Virus record (IMG/VR): IMGVR_UViG_3300042981_000067 | Location: 1-30,194 of that record | Source of the DNA: a virus | Length of the DNA: 30,194 bases | Reading direction: 5' to 3' (one strand) | Shown: piece by piece, positions 24,071-30,098 of the stretch | Layout of the letters: every line of letters starts with the position of its first letter | Numbering within the stretch: the stretch's first letter is position 1 | Notes under the pieces: model-generated | Told to the model about the DNA's origin: nothing | The model's database searches: none | What the model saw: the letters and a program-made list of their open reading frames with translations, nothing else | Position numbers and translations under genes: made by a program

Positions 24071-24534
24071 TGATCAAGTTAATACTTAGGGGAGATCCTG
24101 TAGCTCAAGCGAGGATCCGGGTATTTAAACGAGGTAATCGAGTAATGACATTCGACCCTCAAACAGTTCTCAAGCGAGAACTAAAGTTGCAGGTGCTCGA
24201 TCAAATCGAGCGCCTCACCTGAAAGTTTCCGGATTACCCTCGGGTGATGTTCTGGTTCTATATGCCTATCCCTAAGAGCATGTCAAAGCGCGACAGAGCA
24301 GATGCAATGAAGGGACACTTAAAGCATATTAAGAAGCCTGACGTGGACAACCTAGTCAAGTTATATCTTGACGTTCTATCAGGTACCGCCATCGCAGACG
24401 ATAACGCGGTTTCTATAGGGACAGCGATAAAAGTTTACTCCTCTCATCCTAGAGTTGAAATCTACATAGAGGAGACGGATAAAATTGTAACCATGAACGA
24501 AGTTTGGGAGGGAACATGGCCGACGCAAGATTAG
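24070..24534 (+). pseudogene. RusA-like Holliday junction resolvase with in-frame TGA
   Basis: The frame starts at 24070 (TAATG overlap with the ligase) and would give 154 residues, but codon 51 is TGA (24220-24222), in the same frame on both sides. Before it: MIKLILRGDPVAQARIRVFK. After it: MFWFYMPIPKSMSKRDRADA, then IKKPDVDNLVKLYLDVLSGT and ADDNAVSIGTAIKV, the RusA signature with the catalytic Asp residues in KPDxDN and DD. RusA-like enzymes resolve Holliday junctions or branched replication intermediates. The gene may be inactivated, read through at UGA, or carry a sequence error. A GTG at 24244 or ATG at 24247 could start the 3' part, but neither has a good ribosome binding site. Confidence 0.75.
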
Positions 24535-25106
24535 GTGCTGCCGAAGAGGTCATAAATCAGATAACTAATAGATTGTATGATAATCTATTAGGACAAGAAA
24601 AAGAAATCATAGAGTTTGTTAAAAACGCTTCTATAGTAACTAAAGAAAGATTAGTAAAAGACAATATATTGAAGAAAACAAATAAATTTATTGAGGCTTT
24701 GAATAATGAGTTCAAAGATGTTAAATTTATTTGTAAATGGTCTTTTGGTACTTCAATGTTAAATCATGAGATGCACCGATATGATTCAGATCTTTATAAT
24801 CAGGAGTATTTAGAAGAAGAGGATGATTTTTACTCTGACCCTGATATTGACTATTTTTATGAAACCGCCCTTACAGATCTTACTATTAAAATAGAATACT
24901 ACTGGGAAAGAATTTGTTCTTTAGGATGTAAACATAGAACTAAAAGATTTATGATTATGAATATCCCCAAACTTATTGATTTTATAGAGTATATTCATAT
25001 AGGAATGCCGGCACGAACTTTTGTTAAAGAGTTCATACCGGATTTCTTTTATGATCCTACGCAGCCCCCAAAGAAACGAGGCCGTCCAAAATCTTCTCGT
25101 AGTTAA
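24516..25106 (+). CDS. AT-rich gene for a protein with a C-terminal AT-hook
   Basis: The ATG at 24516 follows GGGAGG; an upstream TTG in the same frame is less likely. The 196-residue product is helical with an acidic middle (LEEEDDFYSDPDIDYFYETA) and ends PPKKRGRPKSSRS, matching the AT-hook core (R-G-R-P-K), which binds the minor groove of AT-rich DNA. Base composition is clearly more AT-rich than the neighbours, suggesting separate acquisition. Its last 50 bases overlap the convergent serine recombinase gene, and the AT-hook is encoded within that overlap. Function unknown. Confidence 0.55.
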   Translation: MADARLGAAEEVINQITNRLYDNLLGQEKEIIEFVKNASIVTKERLVKDNILKKTNKFIEALNNEFKDVKFICKWSFGTSMLNHEMHRYDSDLYNQEYLEEEDDFYSDPDIDYFYETALTDLTIKIEYYWERICSLGCKHRTKRFMIMNIPKLIDFIEYIHIGMPARTFVKEFIPDFFYDPTQPPKKRGRPKSSRS

Positions 25107-25779
25107 TATAGACTCTGGACGTAGCTCCGTGCGTCCAGATCCCTCCATCGCGATTTCGTAAGCCTTCATCATTAAGCTTGTCGGCAATGTCCCGAAAGCT
25201 TAAATCTTGGTGCATGCGATAGGTATACATCTTCTTGAGTATCTTGGCCTCATCTGGATGCGTTTCTAGCAAGCCATCGCCGTTTAAACGCTGACCATAT
25301 GGAATGCGTCCAACGCGCTCACCTCTCGCCTTCTTGCGCGATAGGGCTGCCTTTGTGCGCGTGGATATAACCAACGCTTCATAGTGGGCAAATAGATCCA
25401 TGATGCCCCTAAGTAAAACGTTATGCGGTTCGTCGCCCTCCATTTCACCTATTGCAGAAACAAGTTTCGCTTTTTTCTTTTCTATGATACGCTCAATCAT
25501 GCCCATAATATAAGTGTCTCGCGCAAGTCGTTCCCTCTTATGAACGATGAGCACATCGCCTTTTGTCAATAGGGAAAGAGCTTCTAGCAGTTTAGGACGC
25601 TCTTCTAGCTCTTTCCTTTTTCTATCTGTCCCGGTCACAATGTCAATAAACTCAGTGACTTCACCGCCTCCAAGTTTCTCGATCCATTGCATACAGGCAT
25701 GACGCTGAGCTTCTAGGCCTAATCCAGAGTCTTCTTGCTTATCTGTAGAGACCCTTAGATATATAAAATACCGCATCAT
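25057..25779 (-). CDS. Serine recombinase (resolvase/invertase family)
   Basis: This 240-residue protein has the catalytic domain of serine recombinases: YLRVSTDKQ (7-15) with nucleophile Ser11 and Arg9, and LIVHKRERLARD (77-88) with Arg84 and Arg87, followed by the long E helix region. The C-terminus (about 150-240) holds GRIPYGQRL, SFRDIADKLNDEG and NRDGGIWTHGATSRVYIN, which is part of the Recombinase DNA-binding domain. It is much shorter than large serine integrases. It could catalyse integration, inversion or resolution; no attachment site is visible. ATGA coupling links it to the upstream membrane protein. Confidence 0.85.
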   Translation of the reverse strand: MMRYFIYLRVSTDKQEDSGLGLEAQRHACMQWIEKLGGGEVTEFIDIVTGTDRKRKELEERPKLLEALSLLTKGDVLIVHKRERLARDTYIMGMIERIIEKKKAKLVSAIGEMEGDEPHNVLLRGIMDLFAHYEALVISTRTKAALSRKKARGERVGRIPYGQRLNGDGLLETHPDEAKILKKMYTYRMHQDLSFRDIADKLNDEGLRNRDGGIWTHGATSRVYINYEKILDGLVSLGAA

Positions 25780-26009
25780 TCAGCCTTCTTTAACTGGCTA
25801 GAGTCGTTAATCATGCAACATTCTTTCATTCTTAATACTGTTTTAACTTCTACCATATCGGTTTCTAATCTTGTCATTCTATCCTCCATCTTCTCAATCC
25901 TCTTAGATAGATTACTCCATATAAAACCTAATACAGCAGTGATAAAAGCCGTTTGTAGGCCTATCAGCCACATGATTGTTTGGGCAAATCTCCACGTGTT
26001 TTCGTCCAT
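25776..26009 (-). CDS. Holin-like or XhlA-like membrane/coiled-coil protein
   Basis: This 77-residue protein has an N-terminal transmembrane segment (FAQTIMWLIGLQTAFITAVL) followed by a coiled coil (LSKRIEKMEDRMTRLETDMV) and a Cys pair (KECCM). The hydrophobic helix plus heptad tail resembles haemolysin XhlA-type holin-associated proteins, though the order and neighbours (serine recombinase) do not prove a lysis role. AAGGA precedes the ATG. Its stop is TGA in an ATGA overlap with the recombinase start. Confidence 0.55.
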   Translation of the reverse strand: MDENTWRFAQTIMWLIGLQTAFITAVLGFIWSNLSKRIEKMEDRMTRLETDMVEVKTVLRMKECCMINDSSQLKKAE

Positions 26010-26042
26010 AAACTTTTTCCTTTGATTTAATGTGTTGCTTCT

Positions 26043-26348
26043 CTATTGTTCATCTTGTATTTGTTTAACAGCTTGCCGGCATTTAGCTAACATGCGTTCG
26101 CCTACTTCCTCCGCATTGATAACGGCGCGCTGGTCCATAAACCTAAGAAGGTCTGATATGGCTACTATAGAACGCCCTAACTGGTATCGAATAGTCTCGA
26201 CTAGTTCGCGTTCTTCACCTTCTAGGAATTCACAATCTAAGGCCTTAGATTGTAGTTCATGCGCTGATTTTATGGACGCTGAAAAAGCCCCAAGCGCGAA
26301 AATATATTCTTCAAGCTTCTGGACACTCTGTATATCAATAAGATTCAT
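26043..26348 (-). CDS. Helical hypothetical protein
   Basis: This 101-residue, mostly helical and acidic protein (EYIFALGAFSASIKSAHELQ, then EEREL and GRSIVAISDLLRFMDQRA) ends QAVKQIQDEQ. It overlaps the gene before it by ATGA and is followed, after 33 bases, by the membrane-protein gene. No family recognised; possibly a small regulator. Confidence 0.5.
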   Translation of the reverse strand: MNLIDIQSVQKLEEYIFALGAFSASIKSAHELQSKALDCEFLEGEERELVETIRYQLGRSIVAISDLLRFMDQRAVINAEEVGERMLAKCRQAVKQIQDEQ

Positions 26349-26626
26349 CTACAGGCCTCCGGTAGTTCCACTCTTCTTACTTCAACTTCTACCACAAACC
26401 CCATTGCCCGCATATGATCTATTTCTATTTTCGTAAAGGTTTTGCGCCTCATTAGGATCGCTAGGCCATACGCGAATTTGTTAACAGGGTAAAATAAAGG
26501 TCGCGTTAAAACGTCGGCATATGATACTTTGACCGTCGGTATTCCGGCACTGTCATAATCCAGCGTCATGCCCTCCCATATCTTCTTGTAATCTTCTTTT
26601 GCTTTCTCTAATTCTTGCTTGTTCAT
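26345..26626 (-). CDS. Hypothetical protein, first of a leftward accessory operon
   Basis: This 93-residue protein has a helical N-terminus (MNKQELEKAKEDYKKIWEGM) then a mixed alpha/beta part with PTVKVSYADVLTRPLFYPVN and TFTKIEIDHMRAMGFVVEVE. GAGGGG precedes the ATG. Upstream at 26704-26722 is the palindrome-bearing TTGATT promoter element. It is followed by an ATGA overlap with the next gene. Function unknown. Confidence 0.5.
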   Translation of the reverse strand: MNKQELEKAKEDYKKIWEGMTLDYDSAGIPTVKVSYADVLTRPLFYPVNKFAYGLAILMRRKTFTKIEIDHMRAMGFVVEVEVRRVELPEACR

Positions 26627-26703
26627 ACAATCCCCTCAGTGTTTTGTTTGTTAAGCCAACAAGATATCACACACGCGCTTTATCTTGTTAGCTAAATGAT
26701 TAC

Positions 26704-26722
26704 TTACTGGAAATTCAATCAA
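26704..26722 (-). promoter_or_regulatory. Operator/promoter element of the 26626-25057 operon
   Basis: The minus strand reads TTGATTGAATTTCCAGTAA, differing at only two positions from TTGACTGAATTTCCAGTCA at 28871-28889. TTGATT can serve as a -35; the -10 at the expected distance is weak. It lies about 80 bases upstream of the operon's first ATG. It is probably bound by the same repressor as the other sites. Confidence 0.4.
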
Positions 26723-26733
26723 ATTCCAGCGGT

Positions 26734-27267
26734 TCAATGATTGAAAAATACGTGCATGCCGTCATTGAGCTCTATAGTGAATATATCACCATTTAACTCC
26801 ATATCACGCCCCATCCCATCCCAGTCAATATAATGCTGAAAATACTTAGGGATTTCGTGTCCACATTCTTCTGTTATATATTCGGCATATTCCCCAACGT
26901 CTTTATGAGTTCCTTGATAATTATTCTCAAGAAATTCTTTTGCAACTTCAATGGTTGTTCCTGATCCTAAATGTGCGAGTAGTTCAAGGATTAATTCGCC
27001 GTTTTCTTCATGCTCGATCAAGTTAGCTATCTCGCATAACTCCTCTAAATTACTCCATTCTTCGACGCGATAAGAGCCGAAACCTTCAGCATCATGTATT
27101 GCCCATTCTTCAGCTATTTCGCCGTATTCTTTAGTAACCGGCGATTCTTTTAACATTGCGTCGATCTCTGCCCTAAAATCGTCATAATCTTGCGCTGCAT
27201 CAATCCACTTGCCATGTAACCAACCGTTATTGTATGCTGCCAAACAAGCAACGTATACGCGTGCCAT
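26734..27267 (-). CDS. ardA: ArdA antirestriction protein
   Basis: This 177-residue protein has the family's opening RVYVACLAAYNNGWLHGKWI, a middle with EEWAIHDAEGFGSYRVEEW and the characteristic end with WDGMGRDMELNGDIFTIELN then MHVFFNH. It is strongly acidic, as expected for a DNA mimic that blocks type I restriction-modification complexes. It ends with TGA, at the usual end of the family, showing that TGA is a genuine stop here. A large inverted repeat in its leader suggests regulation. Confidence 0.92.
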   Translation of the reverse strand: MARVYVACLAAYNNGWLHGKWIDAAQDYDDFRAEIDAMLKESPVTKEYGEIAEEWAIHDAEGFGSYRVEEWSNLEELCEIANLIEHEENGELILELLAHLGSGTTIEVAKEFLENNYQGTHKDVGEYAEYITEECGHEIPKYFQHYIDWDGMGRDMELNGDIFTIELNDGMHVFFNH

Positions 27268-27273
27268 AATAAT

Positions 27274-27338
27274 ACCTTAGTTTAATAGTTTAGTTTTGTG
27301 TCTTGCTTAATCGCAAGTCACTAAGCCTTAAACTAAGG
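27274..27338 (-). promoter_or_regulatory. Inverted-repeat leader between ardA and the XRE gene
   Basis: The 11-base inverted repeats CCTTAGTTTAA (27274-27284) and TTAAACTAAGG (27328-27338) enclose about 43 bases, with an inner hairpin CTTGC/GCAAG. Together they could form a long stem upstream of ardA in the leftward transcript, or an operator with two distant half-sites. The right half is itself part of GCCTTA-AAC-TAAGGC. Confidence 0.4.
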
Positions 27339-27353
27339 CACAGAGATTTGAGA

Positions 27354-27581
27354 TTAAGGAGGCATTAAGTCCTTTGGTGACACTCCTAACGCTCTAGCTA
27401 TGCTTATTATCTTTTCTAGTCCTACGCTTCTTTTTCCTCTCTCTACTGAACTGATATAAGTCGGGTGTAAATGTGCTTTCTCAGCTAATTGCTCTTGCGA
27501 CATATCAGCTTGATAACGCAACATCCGAACCGTTAATCCAAATGTTTTCTTGATAGAATGTTTATTTTTAGGTATCGTCAT
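27354..27581 (-). CDS. XRE (Cro/CI type) helix-turn-helix repressor
   Basis: This 75-residue single-domain protein has VRMLRYQADMSQEQLAEKAH followed by PTYISSVERGKRSVGLEKII and ARALGVSPKDLM, the classical five-helix XRE DNA-binding domain. It is the obvious candidate for control of the early operons. The word GTATCGTC occurs at its own start codon and twice nearby, as possible autoregulatory sites. No dimerisation domain is present, so it acts as a short Cro-like or C-protein-like regulator. Confidence 0.85.
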   Translation of the reverse strand: MTIPKNKHSIKKTFGLTVRMLRYQADMSQEQLAEKAHLHPTYISSVERGKRSVGLEKIISIARALGVSPKDLMPP

Positions 27582-27636
27582 ATGATTTAATCTATCTACG
27601 ACGATAGAATTAAAACATAGACGATACGCTATGAAA

Positions 27637-27795
27637 TTAGTCGATAATCTCTATCGCTTCTTCTTTAGCCTCAATACATTCGTCGCATACAGTATCGTCA
27701 TATTCCCAGTATCCTTGACGGTATGCCTCTATACTTTCAGCGGTAACGCGATAGACTACTAAGCACGTTTGAATTTCGGTTATTTCTATCAGCAT
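27637..27795 (-). CDS. 52-residue protein with a CxxC motif
   Basis: The frame from ATG 27795 reads MLIEITEIQTCLVVYRVTAE and later YDDTVCDECIEAKEEAIEII, ending with TAA. It overlaps the preceding gene (stop TGA at 27789) by 7 bases, typical for the coupled genes in this run. One CxxC pair plus a further Cys is compatible with a small metal-binding peptide. Function unknown. Confidence 0.6.
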   Translation of the reverse strand: MLIEITEIQTCLVVYRVTAESIEAYRQGYWEYDDTVCDECIEAKEEAIEIID

Positions 27796-27992
27796 GTTAA
27801 ATCTCCTTTTTGTGCGTTCTTTCGCTCTATGGCCTTAAGATCAGCTATAACGCCTCCCAGCTTGCACCATTGACCGAAAAAGTAAGATTCATTCTCTTGA
27901 CGGCCGGCGCGCTTTTCTTCAAGGTATCTACCCTCTAGGGCGACAAGCTCCTTTCGGTATTGCTTAATCAACATTCTTATATCTTCTTTCAT
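27789..27992 (-). CDS. Small helical protein
   Basis: This 67-residue helical, charged protein (MKEDIRMLIKQYRKELVALE then GRYLEEKRAGRQENESY) has the composition of a small coiled-coil DNA mimic or regulator, though no family is recognised. Its start overlaps the stop of the gene before it (ATGA), and its stop overlaps the gene after it. Confidence 0.55.
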   Translation of the reverse strand: MKEDIRMLIKQYRKELVALEGRYLEEKRAGRQENESYFFGQWCKLGGVIADLKAIERKNAQKGDLTC

Positions 27993-28117
27993 AGTGAATA
28001 TATCCTTAAGTATGTGTAGTTTCGGTTATATTCACTCGTAAACTCGAAAGCCTCCCGCCACCCTTTAAAGGTGTAGCGGGATATTTGATTGCCTAGGGTG
28101 TATTCAACTATACACAT
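27989..28117 (-). CDS. 42-residue mini-gene in the overlapping run
   Basis: The frame from ATG 28117 reads MCIVEYTLGNQISRYTFKGW then REAFEFTSEYNRNYTYLRIY and ends with TGA sharing an ATGA with the next gene. It overlaps the end of the 116-residue gene by 14 bases, and the coupling at both ends supports translation. It is rich in Tyr and Arg. No function can be given. Confidence 0.5.
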   Translation of the reverse strand: MCIVEYTLGNQISRYTFKGWREAFEFTSEYNRNYTYLRIYSL

Positions 28118-28454
28118 AATTCCACCCCCTAGAATGCTCCCGGTCAAAGGCCTCTATGCCGGCAATCTCTAGGACTCCGAATAAGCGTTTAGATATGCCG
28201 GGGAAACGCGCTATAGTGCCGTTAGGATTGATTCTAAAACTTCCATACTTCTTTATAGGCCTAGTCTGTAAATAGTCCTTATCGGTAAACCAACCGCCGG
28301 TAAACATGTAAACCGTGCCGGTTATGGCGCCGTCGTTATTCTCTTTGCCTATTTCAATAAAATACTTGTAGTTAGGCGATTTAGAGTCGAACTCCTCAAG
28401 GAATTCGACTTGATCTAATACGTAGTTAGCGCGTGCGCTGCAAGAGTATCCCAT
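28104..28454 (-). CDS. Hypothetical protein of the overlapping accessory operon
   Basis: This 116-residue protein (MGYSCSARANYVLDQVEFLE, then YKYFIEIGKENNDGAITGTV and GGWFTDKDYLQTRPIKKYGS) looks like a compact alpha/beta fold. Its ATG overlaps the upstream TAA (TAATG). Genes in such runs next to ardA are often anti-defence or early host-takeover proteins, but there is no motif to support that here. Confidence 0.55.
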   Translation of the reverse strand: MGYSCSARANYVLDQVEFLEEFDSKSPNYKYFIEIGKENNDGAITGTVYMFTGGWFTDKDYLQTRPIKKYGSFRINPNGTIARFPGISKRLFGVLEIAGIEAFDREHSRGWNYVYS

Positions 28455-28726
28455 TATTCGCCCCCTTCAATCAAAACTAGATCATAAAGAGGCTGAAAGG
28501 TTTTCTTATCGCATATTCTGATAGTTGTATCGCTTATTTCCTCAACATCTACGCGCTTTCTAGCGCTAGGGTATAGAAACCCTTCCTCGACCATTAAGCG
28601 TGCGATATCTGATCTTTCGGCGCCATAACCTATTTCAATTTGGCCGGCCTTAAACCACATATTGCAATCCCATAGGCCTTTTTCCTCGCCCGCCCATGCG
28701 TCAATTGATAAAACTTGATACTTCAT
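28454..28726 (-). CDS. Hypothetical protein, first of the overlapping operon
   Basis: This 90-residue protein is mixed alpha/beta: MKYQVLSIDAWAGEEKGLWD, then GYGAERSDIARLMVEEGFLY and YPSARKRVDVEEISD, ending EGGE. It is the first cistron of a leftward run of five overlapping genes (28726 to 27637). The promoter and operators lie at 28824-28908. Function unknown. Confidence 0.55.
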   Translation of the reverse strand: MKYQVLSIDAWAGEEKGLWDCNMWFKAGQIEIGYGAERSDIARLMVEEGFLYPSARKRVDVEEISDTTIRICDKKTFQPLYDLVLIEGGE

Positions 28727-28859
28727 ATATTCACCTAGTTAGTTAGTTTATGTTGTGTATTCAATCGCCTCTAACGTACTTGCGTTTCTCTCTAGGTCAT
28801 TGCGTATTCGCTCGCTAGGATTATTCAGCTTTCCAGTCAATTGCGCTTGAATGTTGATT

Positions 28860-28908
28860 AACATATCACATGACTGGAAATTCAGTCAATGGTTTTCTGA
28901 AAATTCAG
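28860..28908 (-). promoter_or_regulatory. Leftward promoter with two operator palindromes
   Basis: On the minus strand TTGACT (28889-28884), 18 bases and TATGTT (28865-28860) form a promoter-like pair. The -35 lies inside the palindrome TGACTG-GAAATT-CAGTCA (28871-28888). A second palindrome, CTGAA-AA-TTCAG, lies at 28897-28908, 23 bases from the first centre to centre. Half-sites TTCAG and CCAGTCA recur at 28824-28839. The array resembles a phage operator region between divergent operons. Confidence 0.55.
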
Positions 28909-28949
28909 TGAAAATTGTGTATTCTCTCTAGGGAAACGCGCAAGTTTTA

Positions 28950-29075
28950 AAATAAATGATCGAATATGTTAAGATAAGGGTATAATCAAGCTTGACTAAT
29001 GGCAATCCCCGCGCCTAGCGGGCAAGCCTAATAGCTAATAAGTAAACAAGTGAATCACGCAAAGCAAGTAACTCA
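28950..29075 (+). promoter_or_regulatory. Rightward leader of the terminase-like gene
   Basis: A TATAAT at 28981-28986 could be the -10 of a rightward promoter; no good -35 is seen. The transcript would contain a CCCGC/GCGGG hairpin near 29008-29022 and the word ATCACGCAAAG (29054-29064) instead of a clear Shine-Dalgarno sequence before the ATG at 29076. Confidence 0.35.
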
Positions 29076-29489
29076 ATGGCGTTTCCGAAAGGTGAAAAGA
29101 GAAAAGCACTAGACTATGCCCGCAAGCCTCAAGGAGGCGTTAAGATTGATTCTAGCCTAATCATAGAGGCTATTCGAAAGGCACGCGGTAATATATCTCG
29201 CGCTGCTGATAAGATAGGCATGAGCCGTCAGCACTTACACTCACGAATAAACGCGGAAGAAGAGCTTAAAACAGTTCTAGAAGAGTGTAGAGAGCGCTTT
29301 CTCGACGAAACAGAAGATGTCTTTCAAGCTAAAGTCCTCTCTGGAGATACTGTCAGCATGTTATTCGCGCTCAAAACAATAGGTCGAAAGCGTGGATACG
29401 ATCAAGATCGCGATGTTATCGCTGAGAGCGCAACGAGAGGAGCGTTAGACTTCATATTCAACCGCTCTAAGAATCCAGCCGAATCCTAG
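29076..29489 (+). CDS. Terminase small subunit-like DNA-binding protein
   Basis: This 137-residue protein has a basic N-terminus, a helix-turn-helix at about 38-60 (NISRAADKIGMSRQHLHSRI) and a C-terminal part with LEECRERFLDETEDVFQAKV then GDTVSMLFALKTIGRKRGYD (about 90-109). This arrangement, with A-x-F-x-L-K-T-x-G-x-x-R-G-Y, is typical of small terminase subunits that mark DNA for packaging. No large subunit follows inside the window, and the next 336 bases are non-coding. A regulatory HTH protein is the alternative. Confidence 0.6.
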   Translation: MAFPKGEKRKALDYARKPQGGVKIDSSLIIEAIRKARGNISRAADKIGMSRQHLHSRINAEEELKTVLEECRERFLDETEDVFQAKVLSGDTVSMLFALKTIGRKRGYDQDRDVIAESATRGALDFIFNRSKNPAES

Positions 29490-29825
29490 CATATACTACA
29501 ACAACATATCATCCCTCACAATAGCTTGAGAGTGGCATAGCTCTTGCGCTTTGCTATGCTATAGCGCGAACGGTTAACATTCGGTAGCGTTCAAACATAC
29601 CTTAATCAAAGATATCATACTACGCGCGCGAGCGGGCGCGGGACTCTACCCGAACAAGGCAGGCCCGTGCCTCCTTAATCGAACCGGTACTATATCTATT
29701 TCATCCCAGATCACTTTCAAACATTTTTACCATCACAATATTCAGAATCCTATTTTGTATCTCTGAAACGAACTATACGATATAATCGTACACTTGAATG
29801 TAAATTTTTTTTTAAGGGGTGGATT
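29490..29825. other. Non-coding stretch with GC-rich tract and nested stems, possible packaging region
   Basis: No convincing gene is found. There is a stem GCATAGC/GCTATGC (29535-29559) whose loop base GCGCT can pair with AGCGC (29563-29567) as a pseudoknot. A GC-rich alternating tract (CGCGCGCGAGCGGGCGCG) lies near 29623-29640, and AGGCA/TGCCT forms a short stem near 29658. A perfect palindrome TACGAT-ATA-ATCGTA (29776-29790) overlaps a TATAAT-like box before the next gene. Position next to a terminase-like gene suggests a pac or cos region; this is inference. Confidence 0.35.
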
Positions 29826-30056
29826 ATGAAATGGATAAGCGTAGAAGATAAGTTACCGCCGCAGGTGTGTAGAGTGTTGGTGGCTAAATGGGATGGGCGC
29901 AAGGGTGTGAATATGCACTTTATTTTTATTGCTTCTCGACTGGATAGTGGTTGGGTGGATGACTTAGATGGTGAGTTAATAGCCAGTAAATATGGTACGG
30001 TGACACACTGGATGCCATTACCTGATGTGCCTGCGGTTATGGAGAAAGTTATCTAA
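29826..30056 (+). CDS. DUF551-domain protein
   Basis: This 76-residue protein starts after AAGGGG. It has the DUF551 hallmarks: opening MKWISVEDKLPPQ, then RVLVAKWDG, and the end VTHWMPLPDVP. Such small proteins are frequent in phage early regions; their function is unknown. A palindrome overlapping a TATAAT-like box lies about 40 bases upstream and may be its operator. Confidence 0.8.
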   Translation: MKWISVEDKLPPQVCRVLVAKWDGRKGVNMHFIFIASRLDSGWVDDLDGELIASKYGTVTHWMPLPDVPAVMEKVI

Positions 30057-30098
30057 GTGATATAATGGGTAATGGATCGCGCATCACCTAGGAGGAGC

